Counted from the first letter of the stretch, positions 49,083 through 57,771 are shown. The stretch: DNA of 64,000 nucleotides from Mycolicibacterium rufum (GCF_022374875.2 NZ_CP092427.2:1-64000); one strand, 5' to 3'. Numbers and translations are program-made. The notes: generated from the sequence alone by a model not told the origin.

Positions 49083-50567
49083 TCAGGCTATCTGGTAATC
49101 GGTGAGCGGGAAGTGCTCCTGCTCCTTGACCGCCTGCCGGATGGACGTGGGCCGGAACAGCGGCGCCTCGCCGGAGCTGTTGAACCAGTACGACCGGGAG
49201 TTGGTGCAGTCGCCGAGGCGGAACACCGAATCGTCGAGCAGCGTCAGCATCCGGTCCAGGAACCGGGCGTTGGCTTCGTCGGTGACCTCGAACGTGCGAC
49301 CGCCGGTGCGCTGCAGTTCGCCGAAGAGCCGCTTCATGTGCCGCATCTGGTATTCGACGGTGTCGAACCAGGACATGCCCACCCACGCGTACGGGCTGGC
49401 CTGGGTCACCATGTTCGGGAACATCGGCACGGTCATGCCCTCGTAGGCCTGGAACTTGTTCTCCCGCCACCATTTTCCGAGATCGCGACCCTCGCGGCCG
49501 ATCACCGGGATGGCGGGCAGGTTGGACTCCCACACGTCGAACCCGGTGGCCAGCACCAGGGTGTCGACGGCGCGCTTGACCCCGTCGCGGCCCACGATGC
49601 CGTCGGGTTCGATGCGGTCGATGCCCGCGGTCTCCAGGTGCACATGCGGCTTGTTGAACGTGCGGTAGTACACGTTCGACAGCGTGGGACGCTTGCAGCC
49701 GAAGTCGTAGTTCGGCGTGAGCTTGCGCCGCAGGTCCTTGTCGCGGATGGCCAGGAAGCGGTGCAGCGCACCGATGCGGGCCGCCGCGCTGTTCACCGGG
49801 CGGAACTGCCGGAACTTCCACATCGCGATGGTGACCATGATGTCCATGAAGAGGTCGCTGGACATCCGCAGAAGGCGTTGTGTGACAGGGAATCTGGCGA
49901 ACAACCGCTGCGCCGCCGGGCCGAAGGCGAGGTCGAACTTCGGCATCACCCAGATCGGGGTGCGCTGGTAGACGGTCAGCTCGGCGACGTCCTCGGCCAG
50001 CTTCGGGATCAGTTGGACCCCGGTCGAGCCGGTGCCGATGATGGCCGCCCGCTTGCCTGCCAGCGCGTAGTCGTCGTTCCACTCCTGGGCGTGCAGCACG
50101 GTGCCGGCGAAGTCCTCGATCCCGGGGATGTCCGGCTTCTTCGGCTGACACAGGTACCCCGTCGCCAGGATCAGGAACTGCGCTCGCAGCGTCTGACCGC
50201 CGTCCAGCGACACCTGCCAGGTCTGCGACTCCTCGTCCCAGCGCGCGCCCTCCACCGTGGTGTTGAACCGCATGTAGCGACGCAGGTCGTACTTCTCGGC
50301 GACGTGCTCGGCGTAGGTTTTGAGCTCGGCTCCCGGCGCGTACAGCCGCGACCAGTACGGGTTCGGCTCGAACCAGTACGAGTACGTCGTCGACGGCACG
50401 TCGACGGTCAGCCCCGGGTACCGGTTGACGTGCCAGGTGCCGCCCAGATCGTCCTCGCGGTCCAGGATCGCGATGTTGCGGTAACCCAGCCGATTGAGCT
50501 GGATGGCGGCACCCATGCCACCGAATCCCGCACCGACGATGACGGCGTCGAACTGCTCCGTACTCAC
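49083..50567 (-). CDS. Flavin-containing monooxygenase, Baeyer-Villiger type (second copy)
   Basis: The 494-residue protein has FAD motif VIVGAGFGGMGAAIQL, NADPH motif AIIGTGSTGVQLIPKL and a BVMO fingerprint FAGTVLHAQEWN in which the last residue is Asn rather than Pro/Asp. It shares long stretches with the BVMO at 43223 (for example NYDFGCKRPT against DYDFGCKRPT). The GTG start is 6 bp after a -10 element (50574-50579), so the mRNA is probably leaderless. It is the first gene of a likely BVMO-P450 operon. Confidence 0.92.
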   Translation of the reverse strand: MSTEQFDAVIVGAGFGGMGAAIQLNRLGYRNIAILDREDDLGGTWHVNRYPGLTVDVPSTTYSYWFEPNPYWSRLYAPGAELKTYAEHVAEKYDLRRYMRFNTTVEGARWDEESQTWQVSLDGGQTLRAQFLILATGYLCQPKKPDIPGIEDFAGTVLHAQEWNDDYALAGKRAAIIGTGSTGVQLIPKLAEDVAELTVYQRTPIWVMPKFDLAFGPAAQRLFARFPVTQRLLRMSSDLFMDIMVTIAMWKFRQFRPVNSAAARIGALHRFLAIRDKDLRRKLTPNYDFGCKRPTLSNVYYRTFNKPHVHLETAGIDRIEPDGIVGRDGVKRAVDTLVLATGFDVWESNLPAIPVIGREGRDLGKWWRENKFQAYEGMTVPMFPNMVTQASPYAWVGMSWFDTVEYQMRHMKRLFGELQRTGGRTFEVTDEANARFLDRMLTLLDDSVFRLGDCTNSRSYWFNSSGEAPLFRPTSIRQAVKEQEHFPLTDYQIA

Positions 50568-50573
50568 GTGGCG

Positions 50574-50579
50574 ATACTA
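50574..50579 (-). promoter_or_regulatory. Predicted -10 element for the leaderless second BVMO mRNA
   Basis: On the minus strand TAGTAT fits TANNNT and ends 6 bp before the GTG at 50567. No ribosome-binding site is present. Confidence 0.55.
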
Positions 50580-50621
50580 CGGGCAGTCAGACAAGCAGCA
50601 GGACGGTGGCCGACGCCAGTC

Positions 50622-52271
50622 CTATTCGCTGCCACCGCTGTCGGACCCGTTGCTGCTGCTCGTGCTGCCGGCACCGGCCTTGGCGCCCTTCGAGCCCGAG
50701 GTGTCCTTCTTGGTCTCCGAGGAGTCCTTCTTGGTCTCGGAGGACTTGCCGGCCGAGGTGCCCGCATCCGTGTCCGAGGCCTTGTTCGAGGACGTCGTGG
50801 TGTCCTCGGACTTGCGGTGCTTGCCGCCGAACGTCCACTTCTTCGGCGTCGACGCGGCGTCTCCGGCGTCGTCGCCGCCCTTGTCCGTGGCACCCGCATC
50901 GCTGGCGGGCGCACCGGCGTCGGTCGTGCCGTCGGTGTCGGTCGTGTCGGTGGCCGGAGTCGTCTCCGCGGGGGCCTTCTCGAACTTCTTGAGCAGGTTC
51001 GCGACCGCGTCCTTGACCACGTCGCCCTTCGGGGCGGCGTCGGTGGCCTCAGAGCCGTCGGTGGCGTCCGTGGCGTCCGTGGTGGCGGACTCCTCGGTGG
51101 TCGTGGTCTCGGTGGCCTTCTGCTCGGTCTGCGCGGCGGCCAGCGTCGCCACCGGCGCCACTGGTGCATCGCTGGCGGTGGTCTCCTTCTTCAGGCCGAG
51201 CTTCTCGAGGAAGTTCGAGACCCCCGTGCCGCCCTCCTTGGCCTGGCTGCTCGGCGGCAGCTGACCGTCGAACGGCGTCGGGTCCTCGGGATGCTCGGGA
51301 TCGCAGCTGGGGCAGAGGACCTTGACGAACGGCTTGATGAACGGCGTCACCAGCGTGTAGGGGAAGCCCTTCCACAGGAAGCTGCCGGGCACGAAGGGGT
51401 TGAAGTCCTGCCACAGCGCCCTGCCGAAGCGCGCGAGAGACTCGCCCACCTCCTTGAGCGTGATCGCCTCGGGACGGTTCGTCGTCGGGTCGGCGAGCAG
51501 GTAGTTGATGACGTTGTAGATCGGGTCGTACGGGTTGATCTGGATGTGCGCACCCGACCACGGCACCGGATCACCCTCTTCGCCGGGGATGGCCTCGCCC
51601 GCGGCGCCCTCGGCGTCACTGACCGGATTGTTCAGCGCCGGGAACGTGTAGCCGTAGATCAGGTCCCAGATCGGCGCGGTGAACATCTTGGACAGGATCG
51701 CGCCGGCGTCCTGGCAGGTCGGTGGCGCGGTGCCGGTGCAGCCGGAGTTCATCGGCAGGTTGGCCTTGGCCCACCACGAGACGTGCTCGCCCAGCGGGTT
51801 CGACAGCGCCTTGAACGGGATCAGCAGGTTGGTGACCGCCGTGATCTTGGGCGGGTCCGCCGGGTCGTAGCCGAGCACGTTGACCGGGTCGTACACCCAC
51901 CAGCTGCCGGTGACCTCGAGCGCGTAGGACAGGTCGTTGAGACCGTCGAGGTAGGCGCGGGGAACGCTGATGATCGCGTTGATGATGTTGGCCGGCACGT
52001 TGAGGAGCGAGCCGTTCTTGGTGTCCACCGTGATCGGCGTGTAGGACTGCGGGGCGTAGATGTTGCACTGGTCGGTGTGGTAGCCCGAGCAGGCGATTCC
52101 GTCGCCAGTGCCGTCGATCGGGGCGCCGGGCACCGAGGCCGCAGTCAGGCTGTAGGCGTCATTGGCGACCCGGGTCTGCGGCGTGACCGGCTGGATCGGG
52201 GTCACGGAAATGACGCTGGCCCCCACCAGCGCCACGCCCGCCGTGACATACGGACGTACGGAGGCAGGCAT
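50622..52271 (-). CDS. GjpA-like exported protein (putative outer-membrane porin family), copy 1
   Basis: The ATG at 52271, with GAAAGGGG upstream, starts the conserved N-terminus PASVRPYVTAGVALVGASVI. The product is 549 residues. The folded part (about 60-340) carries ISVPRAYLDGLNDLSYALEV, GSWWVYDPVNVLGYDPADPP, WWAKANLPMNSGC and paired Cys. It matches by memory proteins named 'outer membrane porin GjpA' after Gordonia. From about residue 370 the chain is Thr/Asp/Ala/Lys-rich and contains FGGKHRKSED; it ends SGGSE. A pore function is family inference only. Confidence 0.7.
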   Translation of the reverse strand: MPASVRPYVTAGVALVGASVISVTPIQPVTPQTRVANDAYSLTAASVPGAPIDGTGDGIACSGYHTDQCNIYAPQSYTPITVDTKNGSLLNVPANIINAIISVPRAYLDGLNDLSYALEVTGSWWVYDPVNVLGYDPADPPKITAVTNLLIPFKALSNPLGEHVSWWAKANLPMNSGCTGTAPPTCQDAGAILSKMFTAPIWDLIYGYTFPALNNPVSDAEGAAGEAIPGEEGDPVPWSGAHIQINPYDPIYNVINYLLADPTTNRPEAITLKEVGESLARFGRALWQDFNPFVPGSFLWKGFPYTLVTPFIKPFVKVLCPSCDPEHPEDPTPFDGQLPPSSQAKEGGTGVSNFLEKLGLKKETTASDAPVAPVATLAAAQTEQKATETTTTEESATTDATDATDGSEATDAAPKGDVVKDAVANLLKKFEKAPAETTPATDTTDTDGTTDAGAPASDAGATDKGGDDAGDAASTPKKWTFGGKHRKSEDTTTSSNKASDTDAGTSAGKSSETKKDSSETKKDTSGSKGAKAGAGSTSSSNGSDSGGSE

Positions 52272-52518
52272 GACGCCCCTTTCAAAAGTGTTGCTGGACG
52301 ATATCGACGACAGCGAAGAACGTATCCAAAAAGTGACCACGTGTCTAGCAAATCGATGCCATTCACATGATTGCGAGCATTTGCTGACGTCATCGTCAGA
52401 AAACCTGAGAGATATCTTAGAGCACGCCTGTCAGCTGGGCGAGTCGCCCCCTGCCAGCGAAGTGTCGGTGACCCGAGCAACCCTGGAGCAATCCTTCACC
52501 CGGTTTGCCGTGCAGCGC

Positions 52519-53301
52519 TCAGAGGCGCCGCTCGGTCAGCCACGCGTCGATGCGCCGGGCCACGTCCTCCCAGCCCGCCTCGAGCATCATGTTGTGCCCC
52601 ATCTGCGGGAAGAACTGCGCCGTCGTGGCGTAGGCGTGCGCGGTCGCGCGGACCTCGGCCTGCGTGACCGCACCGTCGTCGGCAGCGCCGAGGACCAGTA
52701 GCGGGGCGCGCACCCGGGCGGGTCGTGGCAACCTCACCAGTCCGTCCAGTCCCGCGCGTGCACTTTCCTCCTGCAGCCGGGCCGCATACTGCGCCACCAC
52801 CGCCGCCGGGGTGTGGGGGCTGAAGAACCTCTCCCGGGCCAGTTCCGGGGTGCTGACATAGGGCAGCGACCGGCCGGTGGCCGTCAGCTTCGCGAAATGC
52901 CAGGGATGGCGGCGGATCCAGCGCAGCCCCGACCGCAGATAGCCCTGCGGTGGCATCGACGCCATCAGCACCCCGGCCGGCGCGTCGCGCACCTCCAGGT
53001 ACTTCTGCACCAGCACCCCGCCCATCGAATGGCCGATGATCACCGGCCGCTCCGGCAGCGCGTCGGCCGCGGCGACGACGTCGGCGACGAAATCGGCGAA
53101 GGACAGGTCGCGCAGCTTCTTGTCGGTCGGGCTGCCGCCGTGCCCGCGCAGGCTCACCGCCGTGGCCCGGTAGCCCCGATCGGCGAAGAACGGCAGGAAG
53201 TGTTCATCCCAGCACCACGCGGCGTGCCAGGCGCCGTGCACGAACAGCAGTGGGACAGGATGGGATTCGGAGACCGCTCCCCTGTCGATGACCTCGAGCA
53301 T
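52519..53301 (-). CDS. Alpha/beta-hydrolase, probably cytosolic esterase or lipase
   Basis: The 260-residue protein has the oxyanion motif LLFVHGAWHAAWCW, the nucleophile GHSMGG with Ser92, an acid in LGAADDGAVTQAEV and His in QMGHNMMLEAGWED. No signal peptide is seen. It resembles the EstC/AB_hydrolase_6 style of esterases acting on carboxyl esters. It lies between the GjpA-like gene and an SDR gene that diverges from it across 50 bp. It could cleave esters made by the nearby BVMOs (inference). Confidence 0.88.
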   Translation of the reverse strand: MLEVIDRGAVSESHPVPLLFVHGAWHAAWCWDEHFLPFFADRGYRATAVSLRGHGGSPTDKKLRDLSFADFVADVVAAADALPERPVIIGHSMGGVLVQKYLEVRDAPAGVLMASMPPQGYLRSGLRWIRRHPWHFAKLTATGRSLPYVSTPELARERFFSPHTPAAVVAQYAARLQEESARAGLDGLVRLPRPARVRAPLLVLGAADDGAVTQAEVRATAHAYATTAQFFPQMGHNMMLEAGWEDVARRIDAWLTERRL

Positions 53302-53351
53302 CGCGGGCCAGCGTATAGGGCGCTCGCGCCGCCGGTCGTTACCATCCCCCC

Positions 53352-54137
53352 ATGACCCTCGCCCCGCCCAGCGCCGAGCGCACCGTCGTGATCACCGGCG
53401 CGTCGTCGGGTATCGGCGCCGAGATCGCCCGCGGACTGGCTCGGCGCGGCTACCCGCTGACCCTGATCGCCCGCCGCCGTGACCGCCTCGACGCCCTGGC
53501 CGCCGAATTACGCGGCGCCGCAGGCGCGGTCGACGTGCTCGAGGCCGACCTGGGCGACGCCGGCGCCCGCGCCGCGGTCGCCGGGCGCCTGCGCGCCGGC
53601 GGGGTGGCCGGCCTGGTGAACAGCGCGGGCTTCGGCACCAACGGACTGTTCCAGGAGCTTCCGGCGGGCCGGGAGAGCGACCAGGTGGTGCTCAATGTCC
53701 TTGCCCTGACCGAACTGACGCACGCCGCGCTGCCGTCGATGATCGGGCAGGGGTCCGGCGCGATCCTCAACATCGGGTCCATCGCCGGCTTCCAGCCGCT
53801 GCCCGGGGCCGCGGTGTACTCGGCGACCAAGGCCTACGTGCAGACGTTCTCCGAGGCCGTGCACGAGGGCCTGCGCGGCACCGGGGTGTCGTGCACCGCG
53901 CTGTGCCCGGGACCGGTGCCCACCGAGTGGTGGGAGGTGGCCGGGGAGGCGCCGCCGGGGGGCCCGGTCCAGGTGTCGGCCGCGGAGGTCGCCGAGGCCG
54001 GCATCGAGGGCATGCTCGCCGGGAAACGCCTCGTCGTGCCCGGACTGGTGCCCAAACTGACGGGGCTGGGCGGGCGTTTCACGCCGCGGGCCCTGCTGCT
54101 GCCCGCGCTGCGCCGGGCCGCCGCGCGCCGCGGTTAG
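53352..54137 (+). CDS. Short-chain dehydrogenase/reductase
   Basis: The 261-residue classical SDR has VVITGASSGIGAEIARGLAR, LVNSAGFGTNG, the catalytic Ser in NIGSIAGF and YSATKAYVQTFSEA, followed by CPGPVPTEWW. The C-terminal basic, hydrophobic tail (LLLPALRRAAARRG) is typical of mycobacterial SDRs that act on long lipid substrates at the membrane. It converges with the second GjpA-like gene. Confidence 0.88.
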   Translation: MTLAPPSAERTVVITGASSGIGAEIARGLARRGYPLTLIARRRDRLDALAAELRGAAGAVDVLEADLGDAGARAAVAGRLRAGGVAGLVNSAGFGTNGLFQELPAGRESDQVVLNVLALTELTHAALPSMIGQGSGAILNIGSIAGFQPLPGAAVYSATKAYVQTFSEAVHEGLRGTGVSCTALCPGPVPTEWWEVAGEAPPGGPVQVSAAEVAEAGIEGMLAGKRLVVPGLVPKLTGLGGRFTPRALLLPALRRAAARRG

Positions 54138-54169
54138 CGGCGCGCGGCGAGACCGCACGCGCTACCGCG

Positions 54170-55696
54170 TCACTCCGAGCCGCCGGAACCCTTGTCCGAG
54201 GCACTCGAGGCGCCCGACGACGCCTTGTCCGTCGAGGAGCTCTTCTTCTCCGTCGACGTGCTCTTCGTGTCGGATGTGCTCTTCGTGTCGGACGAGCTGA
54301 CCTTGTCGCGGATCGCGGTCACCGAGTTGGTGTCGTCACCGTCGGCCTTGCGGTGCTTGCCGAACAGGCCGGTGCGGGTCGGCTTCGCCGATTCCGCGGC
54401 ACCGTCCGCGCCGTCCGCAGCGGACTCGGTGGCGGACTCGGTCGTGGTGTCCGCCGGGGTCTCGGTCGTGTCCGCCGGGGTCTCGGCCGGCGTCGCATCG
54501 GTCGTCGTGTCGGCCGGCTTCTCAGCAACCTCGTCCGTGGACTCCGCAACGGCCGGTGCCGGAGCGGCCCCCGTCTTCTTGGCTAACTCGAATGTGTTCA
54601 GCAGGCCCGTCACCGCGTCCTTCACCGGATGCGAACTCTCAGACTTCTCTTCACCGTTTGCGAGAGTTCCGGTGTTTGCCTCGGGCTCCGCGGGCGCCGT
54701 CGCCGCCGCGAGGGTGGTCGTCTGCTGGTTCGGCGGGTAGTTGTCGTAGAGCCACGGGTTGTCGTAGACGGGCTTGCCGGGCGTGCAGGACGGGCACAGC
54801 AGCGGCGCCAGCGCGCGGAACAACGGCGCGAAGCTGGTCTGCTCGTCGTTGAACCACTCGCTGTTCTGCACGAAGGGGTAGAACGAATCGAACAGCGCCT
54901 TGCCCAGCTTGGCCGGCACCGAGAAGTAGTCGCTCAGCGGCACGGTCTCCGGACCGGTCGGCGGCGCCGTCAGGTAGTCCCACATCGAGGTGAACGCACC
55001 GAACGGTTCCAGCTTCACCGGCTGTCCCGCCCACGACACCGGCTCACCGGTGAACGGGTTGGTCGAGCCCTCCTCGCCGGCGGCGGGGAAGGTGTAGCCC
55101 TGGTACAGGTCGAGCAGCGAGACCTTGAACATGCTGCCCAGCAGTCCGCCGAGATCGGGGCAGGCGCCCGGCAGCGCCGCGCAGCCGGAGTTCATCGGCA
55201 GGTTCGCCCGCGCCCACCAGCTCAGGTCCTCCCCGATCACCGACGAGAACGGCTTGATCGGGATGAGCATGTCGACGAAGCCCTGCAGCTTCGGCGGATC
55301 CCACTCGTCGAACCCGAACACGTTGGTCGGTCCCCACACCTGCCAGCTGCCGGTGCCGATCATCGCGTCGGCGAAGCGGTCCATGGCCTGGATCTCCCAC
55401 GCCGGGATGCTCAGCGCCATGTTGAGCAGGTTGATCGGGACGTAGAGCAGCGACGGATCCGTGCCCAGCCCTGCGACGGGCAGCGCCGCCGGCAGGGCGG
55501 CTGCGCCGGCGGCGTCCCCGCAGAGCGCGGAGAGCGAACCCGGCGCGCAGGTGGGGCTCGACGCCGCGGTCAGGCTGTAGTCCTGCGTGATCGAGCGTTC
55601 GGCGACGGGGATCGGTTGGATCGGAGTGACGGAGATGACGCTGGCCCCCACCAGTGCCACGCCGGCCGTGACATAAGGCCGTACGGCAGCAGGCAT
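54170..55696 (-). CDS. GjpA-like exported protein (putative outer-membrane porin family), copy 2
   Basis: The ATG at 55696 has the same GAAAGGGGCGTC leader as copy 1 and nearly the same first 28 residues. The product is 508 residues. The folded part shares GTGSWQVWGPTNVFGFDEWD, WWARANLPMNSGCAALPGAC and LLCPSC with copy 1 in equivalent places. The tail from about residue 350 is Thr/Ala/Asp-rich, contains LFGKHRKADGDD and ends GSGGSE. It is likely an exported envelope protein; the porin assignment rests on family memory. Confidence 0.7.
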   Translation of the reverse strand: MPAAVRPYVTAGVALVGASVISVTPIQPIPVAERSITQDYSLTAASSPTCAPGSLSALCGDAAGAAALPAALPVAGLGTDPSLLYVPINLLNMALSIPAWEIQAMDRFADAMIGTGSWQVWGPTNVFGFDEWDPPKLQGFVDMLIPIKPFSSVIGEDLSWWARANLPMNSGCAALPGACPDLGGLLGSMFKVSLLDLYQGYTFPAAGEEGSTNPFTGEPVSWAGQPVKLEPFGAFTSMWDYLTAPPTGPETVPLSDYFSVPAKLGKALFDSFYPFVQNSEWFNDEQTSFAPLFRALAPLLCPSCTPGKPVYDNPWLYDNYPPNQQTTTLAAATAPAEPEANTGTLANGEEKSESSHPVKDAVTGLLNTFELAKKTGAAPAPAVAESTDEVAEKPADTTTDATPAETPADTTETPADTTTESATESAADGADGAAESAKPTRTGLFGKHRKADGDDTNSVTAIRDKVSSSDTKSTSDTKSTSTEKKSSSTDKASSGASSASDKGSGGSE

Positions 55697-55835
55697 GACG
55701 CCCCTTTCAGGTTTCGACTGCGAATCGACTGTGCGTGAACAGGTCCCCGACAGCAAGGAAGGTAACCCACCCGGCGACGGGTGTCCAGCAAAGCGGGAAG
55801 ACGCCGCCACGCCGACCGTGGAGTTGACGTGCACG

Positions 55836-56555
55836 TCAGTTTGACGGCCGGCGCCGCGGGCCGAACCAGGCCCGGTTGCCGTACCGGTCCAGATGCACGA
55901 CTTCATCGACGGGCCTGCGGGTTGTCGGCCCGTAGCGGCCCTTCGGCCAGCCCAGCGGAACCACCGCGCACGGGGTGACGTCCAACGGTAGCCCGAGCAC
56001 CCGTCGCGCGGACGTCACGTTCCACAGTGGCAACGTGATGAGCGAGGCGCCCAGCCCCATCGACCGCGCTGCCAGCAACAGATTCTGCAGGCTCGGGTAG
56101 ATCGAGCCGTAATACGAGGAGGCGGCCGCGTGCGGCATCGGGACGAACGGCACCTTGCCCTCCCGCGGGCCGAGCCGCAGACACCCGATCACCAGGACGG
56201 GGATCTCGGTGAAATGCTCGAGCTGCCACTCGATGGCCTTGACGCTCTTGGCCATCTCCTCGTCGTAGGAGGCGATGTCGCGGATCGACGTGCGGTGGAA
56301 CGCCCGCCAGGCGAGCCGGTAGCGCCGCTGCAGCTTCTTCTTGACCCGCGGATCCTTGACGACGACGAATTCCCAGTTCTGACCGTTCGCGCCGGTGGGC
56401 GCCCGCAGCGCCAGCTCGATGCACTTGAGCACGATCTCGTCGTCGACCGGGTCGGGCCGCACCCGCCGGATCGCCCGCTGCGTCATCATCGCCTCGACCA
56501 GCGGCATGTCCAGCCGGGCCAGCGCGTCGGCGGTGGCCGGGATCGGCTCCGGCAT
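55836..56555 (-). CDS. Nitroreductase-family FMN oxidoreductase
   Basis: The ATG at 56555 gives 239 residues, 2 bp after the stop of the DUF2505 gene. FMN-binding landmarks are MTQRAIRRVRPDPVDDE, LRAPTGANGQNWEFVVVKDP and SLQNLLLAARSMGLGASLIT. Enzymes of this family reduce nitro groups, quinones or enones with NAD(P)H. It is the last gene of a flavodoxin-DUF2505-nitroreductase operon. The insert REGKVPFVPMPHAAASSYYG probably closes over the active site. The physiological substrate is unknown. Confidence 0.9.
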   Translation of the reverse strand: MPEPIPATADALARLDMPLVEAMMTQRAIRRVRPDPVDDEIVLKCIELALRAPTGANGQNWEFVVVKDPRVKKKLQRRYRLAWRAFHRTSIRDIASYDEEMAKSVKAIEWQLEHFTEIPVLVIGCLRLGPREGKVPFVPMPHAAASSYYGSIYPSLQNLLLAARSMGLGASLITLPLWNVTSARRVLGLPLDVTPCAVVPLGWPKGRYGPTTRRPVDEVVHLDRYGNRAWFGPRRRPSN

Positions 56556-56557
56556 CG

Positions 56558-57073
56558 CTACGCCTCGCCCGCGATCCAGGCCGCGGTGAATTGCTGCATC
56601 TGCGGCACCTCCCGCGCGATCAGGTCGGCGACGTAGCGTTCGATGCGCCCGCCCACCATCGGGATGCGCACCTCGAGCGAGCCTTGCACCCGCAGCCGTG
56701 AGCCGGCCGGAACCGCTTGCAGCACCATGGTTCCCGAGCCGGAGCTGGGCACCCCGCGGGCGGCGATGGTGAACTCCCCGTGCACCTGCCCGTCCGTGGC
56801 GGGCCGCCACGACTCGGTGCGGGTGATCGCGGTGTCACCGGGCAGCATCCGCCCGATCGCGCCCGGCAGCATGTCCTGGCGCAGGTCCTGGGTGGTGCGC
56901 ACCACGATGCCGCCGTCGGCGTCGACGACCAGGGAGTCCAGCGTCATCGAGTCGCCGCCGTAGGCGGCCAGCCGGGCCAGCCAGTACGTCTTCTCGCCGA
57001 ACGCGGCGATGACGTCGGCGACGCCGGCGGCCGTCTCGGTCGTCACGTCGAAGGGGCGGGGCACGTCGGTCAT
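56558..57073 (-). CDS. DUF2505 (START/SRPBCC-like) lipid-binding-fold protein
   Basis: The ATG at 57073 overlaps the upstream flavodoxin stop (ATGA), which fixes the start; the product is 171 residues. It shows the actinobacterial DUF2505 pattern: a START-like fold with DVIAAFGEKTYWLARLAAYG, then VVVDADGGIVVRTTQDLRQD and VRIPMVGGRIERYVADLI. Such proteins are thought to hold a small hydrophobic ligand in the cytosol. The tight operon with two flavoproteins suggests it carries or presents their substrate (inference). Confidence 0.82.
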   Translation of the reverse strand: MTDVPRPFDVTTETAAGVADVIAAFGEKTYWLARLAAYGGDSMTLDSLVVDADGGIVVRTTQDLRQDMLPGAIGRMLPGDTAITRTESWRPATDGQVHGEFTIAARGVPSSGSGTMVLQAVPAGSRLRVQGSLEVRIPMVGGRIERYVADLIAREVPQMQQFTAAWIAGEA

Positions 57074-57771
57074 GTCTCCTGGGTCTGCCGGCCGAACACC
57101 TTGTCGGCGACGCGTGCGGCGAACCGGCGCGCCTCCTCGAGATGCTCGTCGTTGATGTTGGTCGGGGGCAGCTTGACCCCGAGGTAGCGGTCCCGATACT
57201 CCCCCGACCCCAGATAACTGGTCAGCGACAGCATCGAGGGCAGCTCGCCGCCGGGATAGGTGAAGTGGATGCCGTCGACGTAGCGGCCGCCCTTCTTCTC
57301 GGCGAGCTTGCGCACCCCGGCCAGGTTCTTGCGCCACTTGCGGCGGCACACCACGAACACCGCGAAACGCTTGCCCTCCAACAGCGGCCGCGCCTCGTGG
57401 GACTTCAGGAACGAGCGCAGCGGCATCGACACGGTGTCCCACCACGTCGGCGAGCCGATGCAGATCAGGTCGTAGTCACCCGTGCGCACCGCGTCCGGGG
57501 TGCGGATGTCGCCGGTGCGCTGCATCGTCTGCGCGGGCAGCATCCCGAGGAACTCCGGCCAGACACTGCGCATCGGGAAGCGGGAGAACCGCTCGGCGTA
57601 GCGCGGATCGGTGAACTCGATGGGCGCCTCGGTCACCTCGTAGCCGCGCGCGCGGAACACCGTCGCCGCCGCCTCGAGCACTTTCCGAGCCTGCCCGGTA
57701 TAGCTGTAGTAGAGCAGCAGCACCCGCGGCGATCGGGCCGCCGTCTGCGGTGATTCAGCCAACCTCGGCAC
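57070..57771 (-). CDS. Flavodoxin-like protein
   Basis: The GTG at 57771 (233 residues) has AGGGA 6 bp upstream. The FMN phosphate loop is LLLYYSYTGQARKVLEAAAT; GSPTWWDTVSMPLRSFL is the isoalloxazine-binding loop. It is longer than classic flavodoxins, with a basic segment VVCRRKWRKNLAGVRKL. It probably transfers electrons or acts as an NAD(P)H:quinone-type reductase. First gene of an operon overlapping the DUF2505 gene by 4 bp. A longer frame upstream would run into the divergent methyltransferase gene. Confidence 0.85.
   Translation of the reverse strand: MPRLAESPQTAARSPRVLLLYYSYTGQARKVLEAAATVFRARGYEVTEAPIEFTDPRYAERFSRFPMRSVWPEFLGMLPAQTMQRTGDIRTPDAVRTGDYDLICIGSPTWWDTVSMPLRSFLKSHEARPLLEGKRFAVFVVCRRKWRKNLAGVRKLAEKKGGRYVDGIHFTYPGGELPSMLSLTSYLGSGEYRDRYLGVKLPPTNINDEHLEEARRFAARVADKVFGRQTQET

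Noticed and set aside
48990..52370. A plus-strand open frame of 1126 codons opposite the second BVMO and the first GjpA-like gene
   Set aside because: It is the antisense shadow of two genes with clear motifs; its translation is Arg/Gly/His-biased low-complexity sequence without domains.
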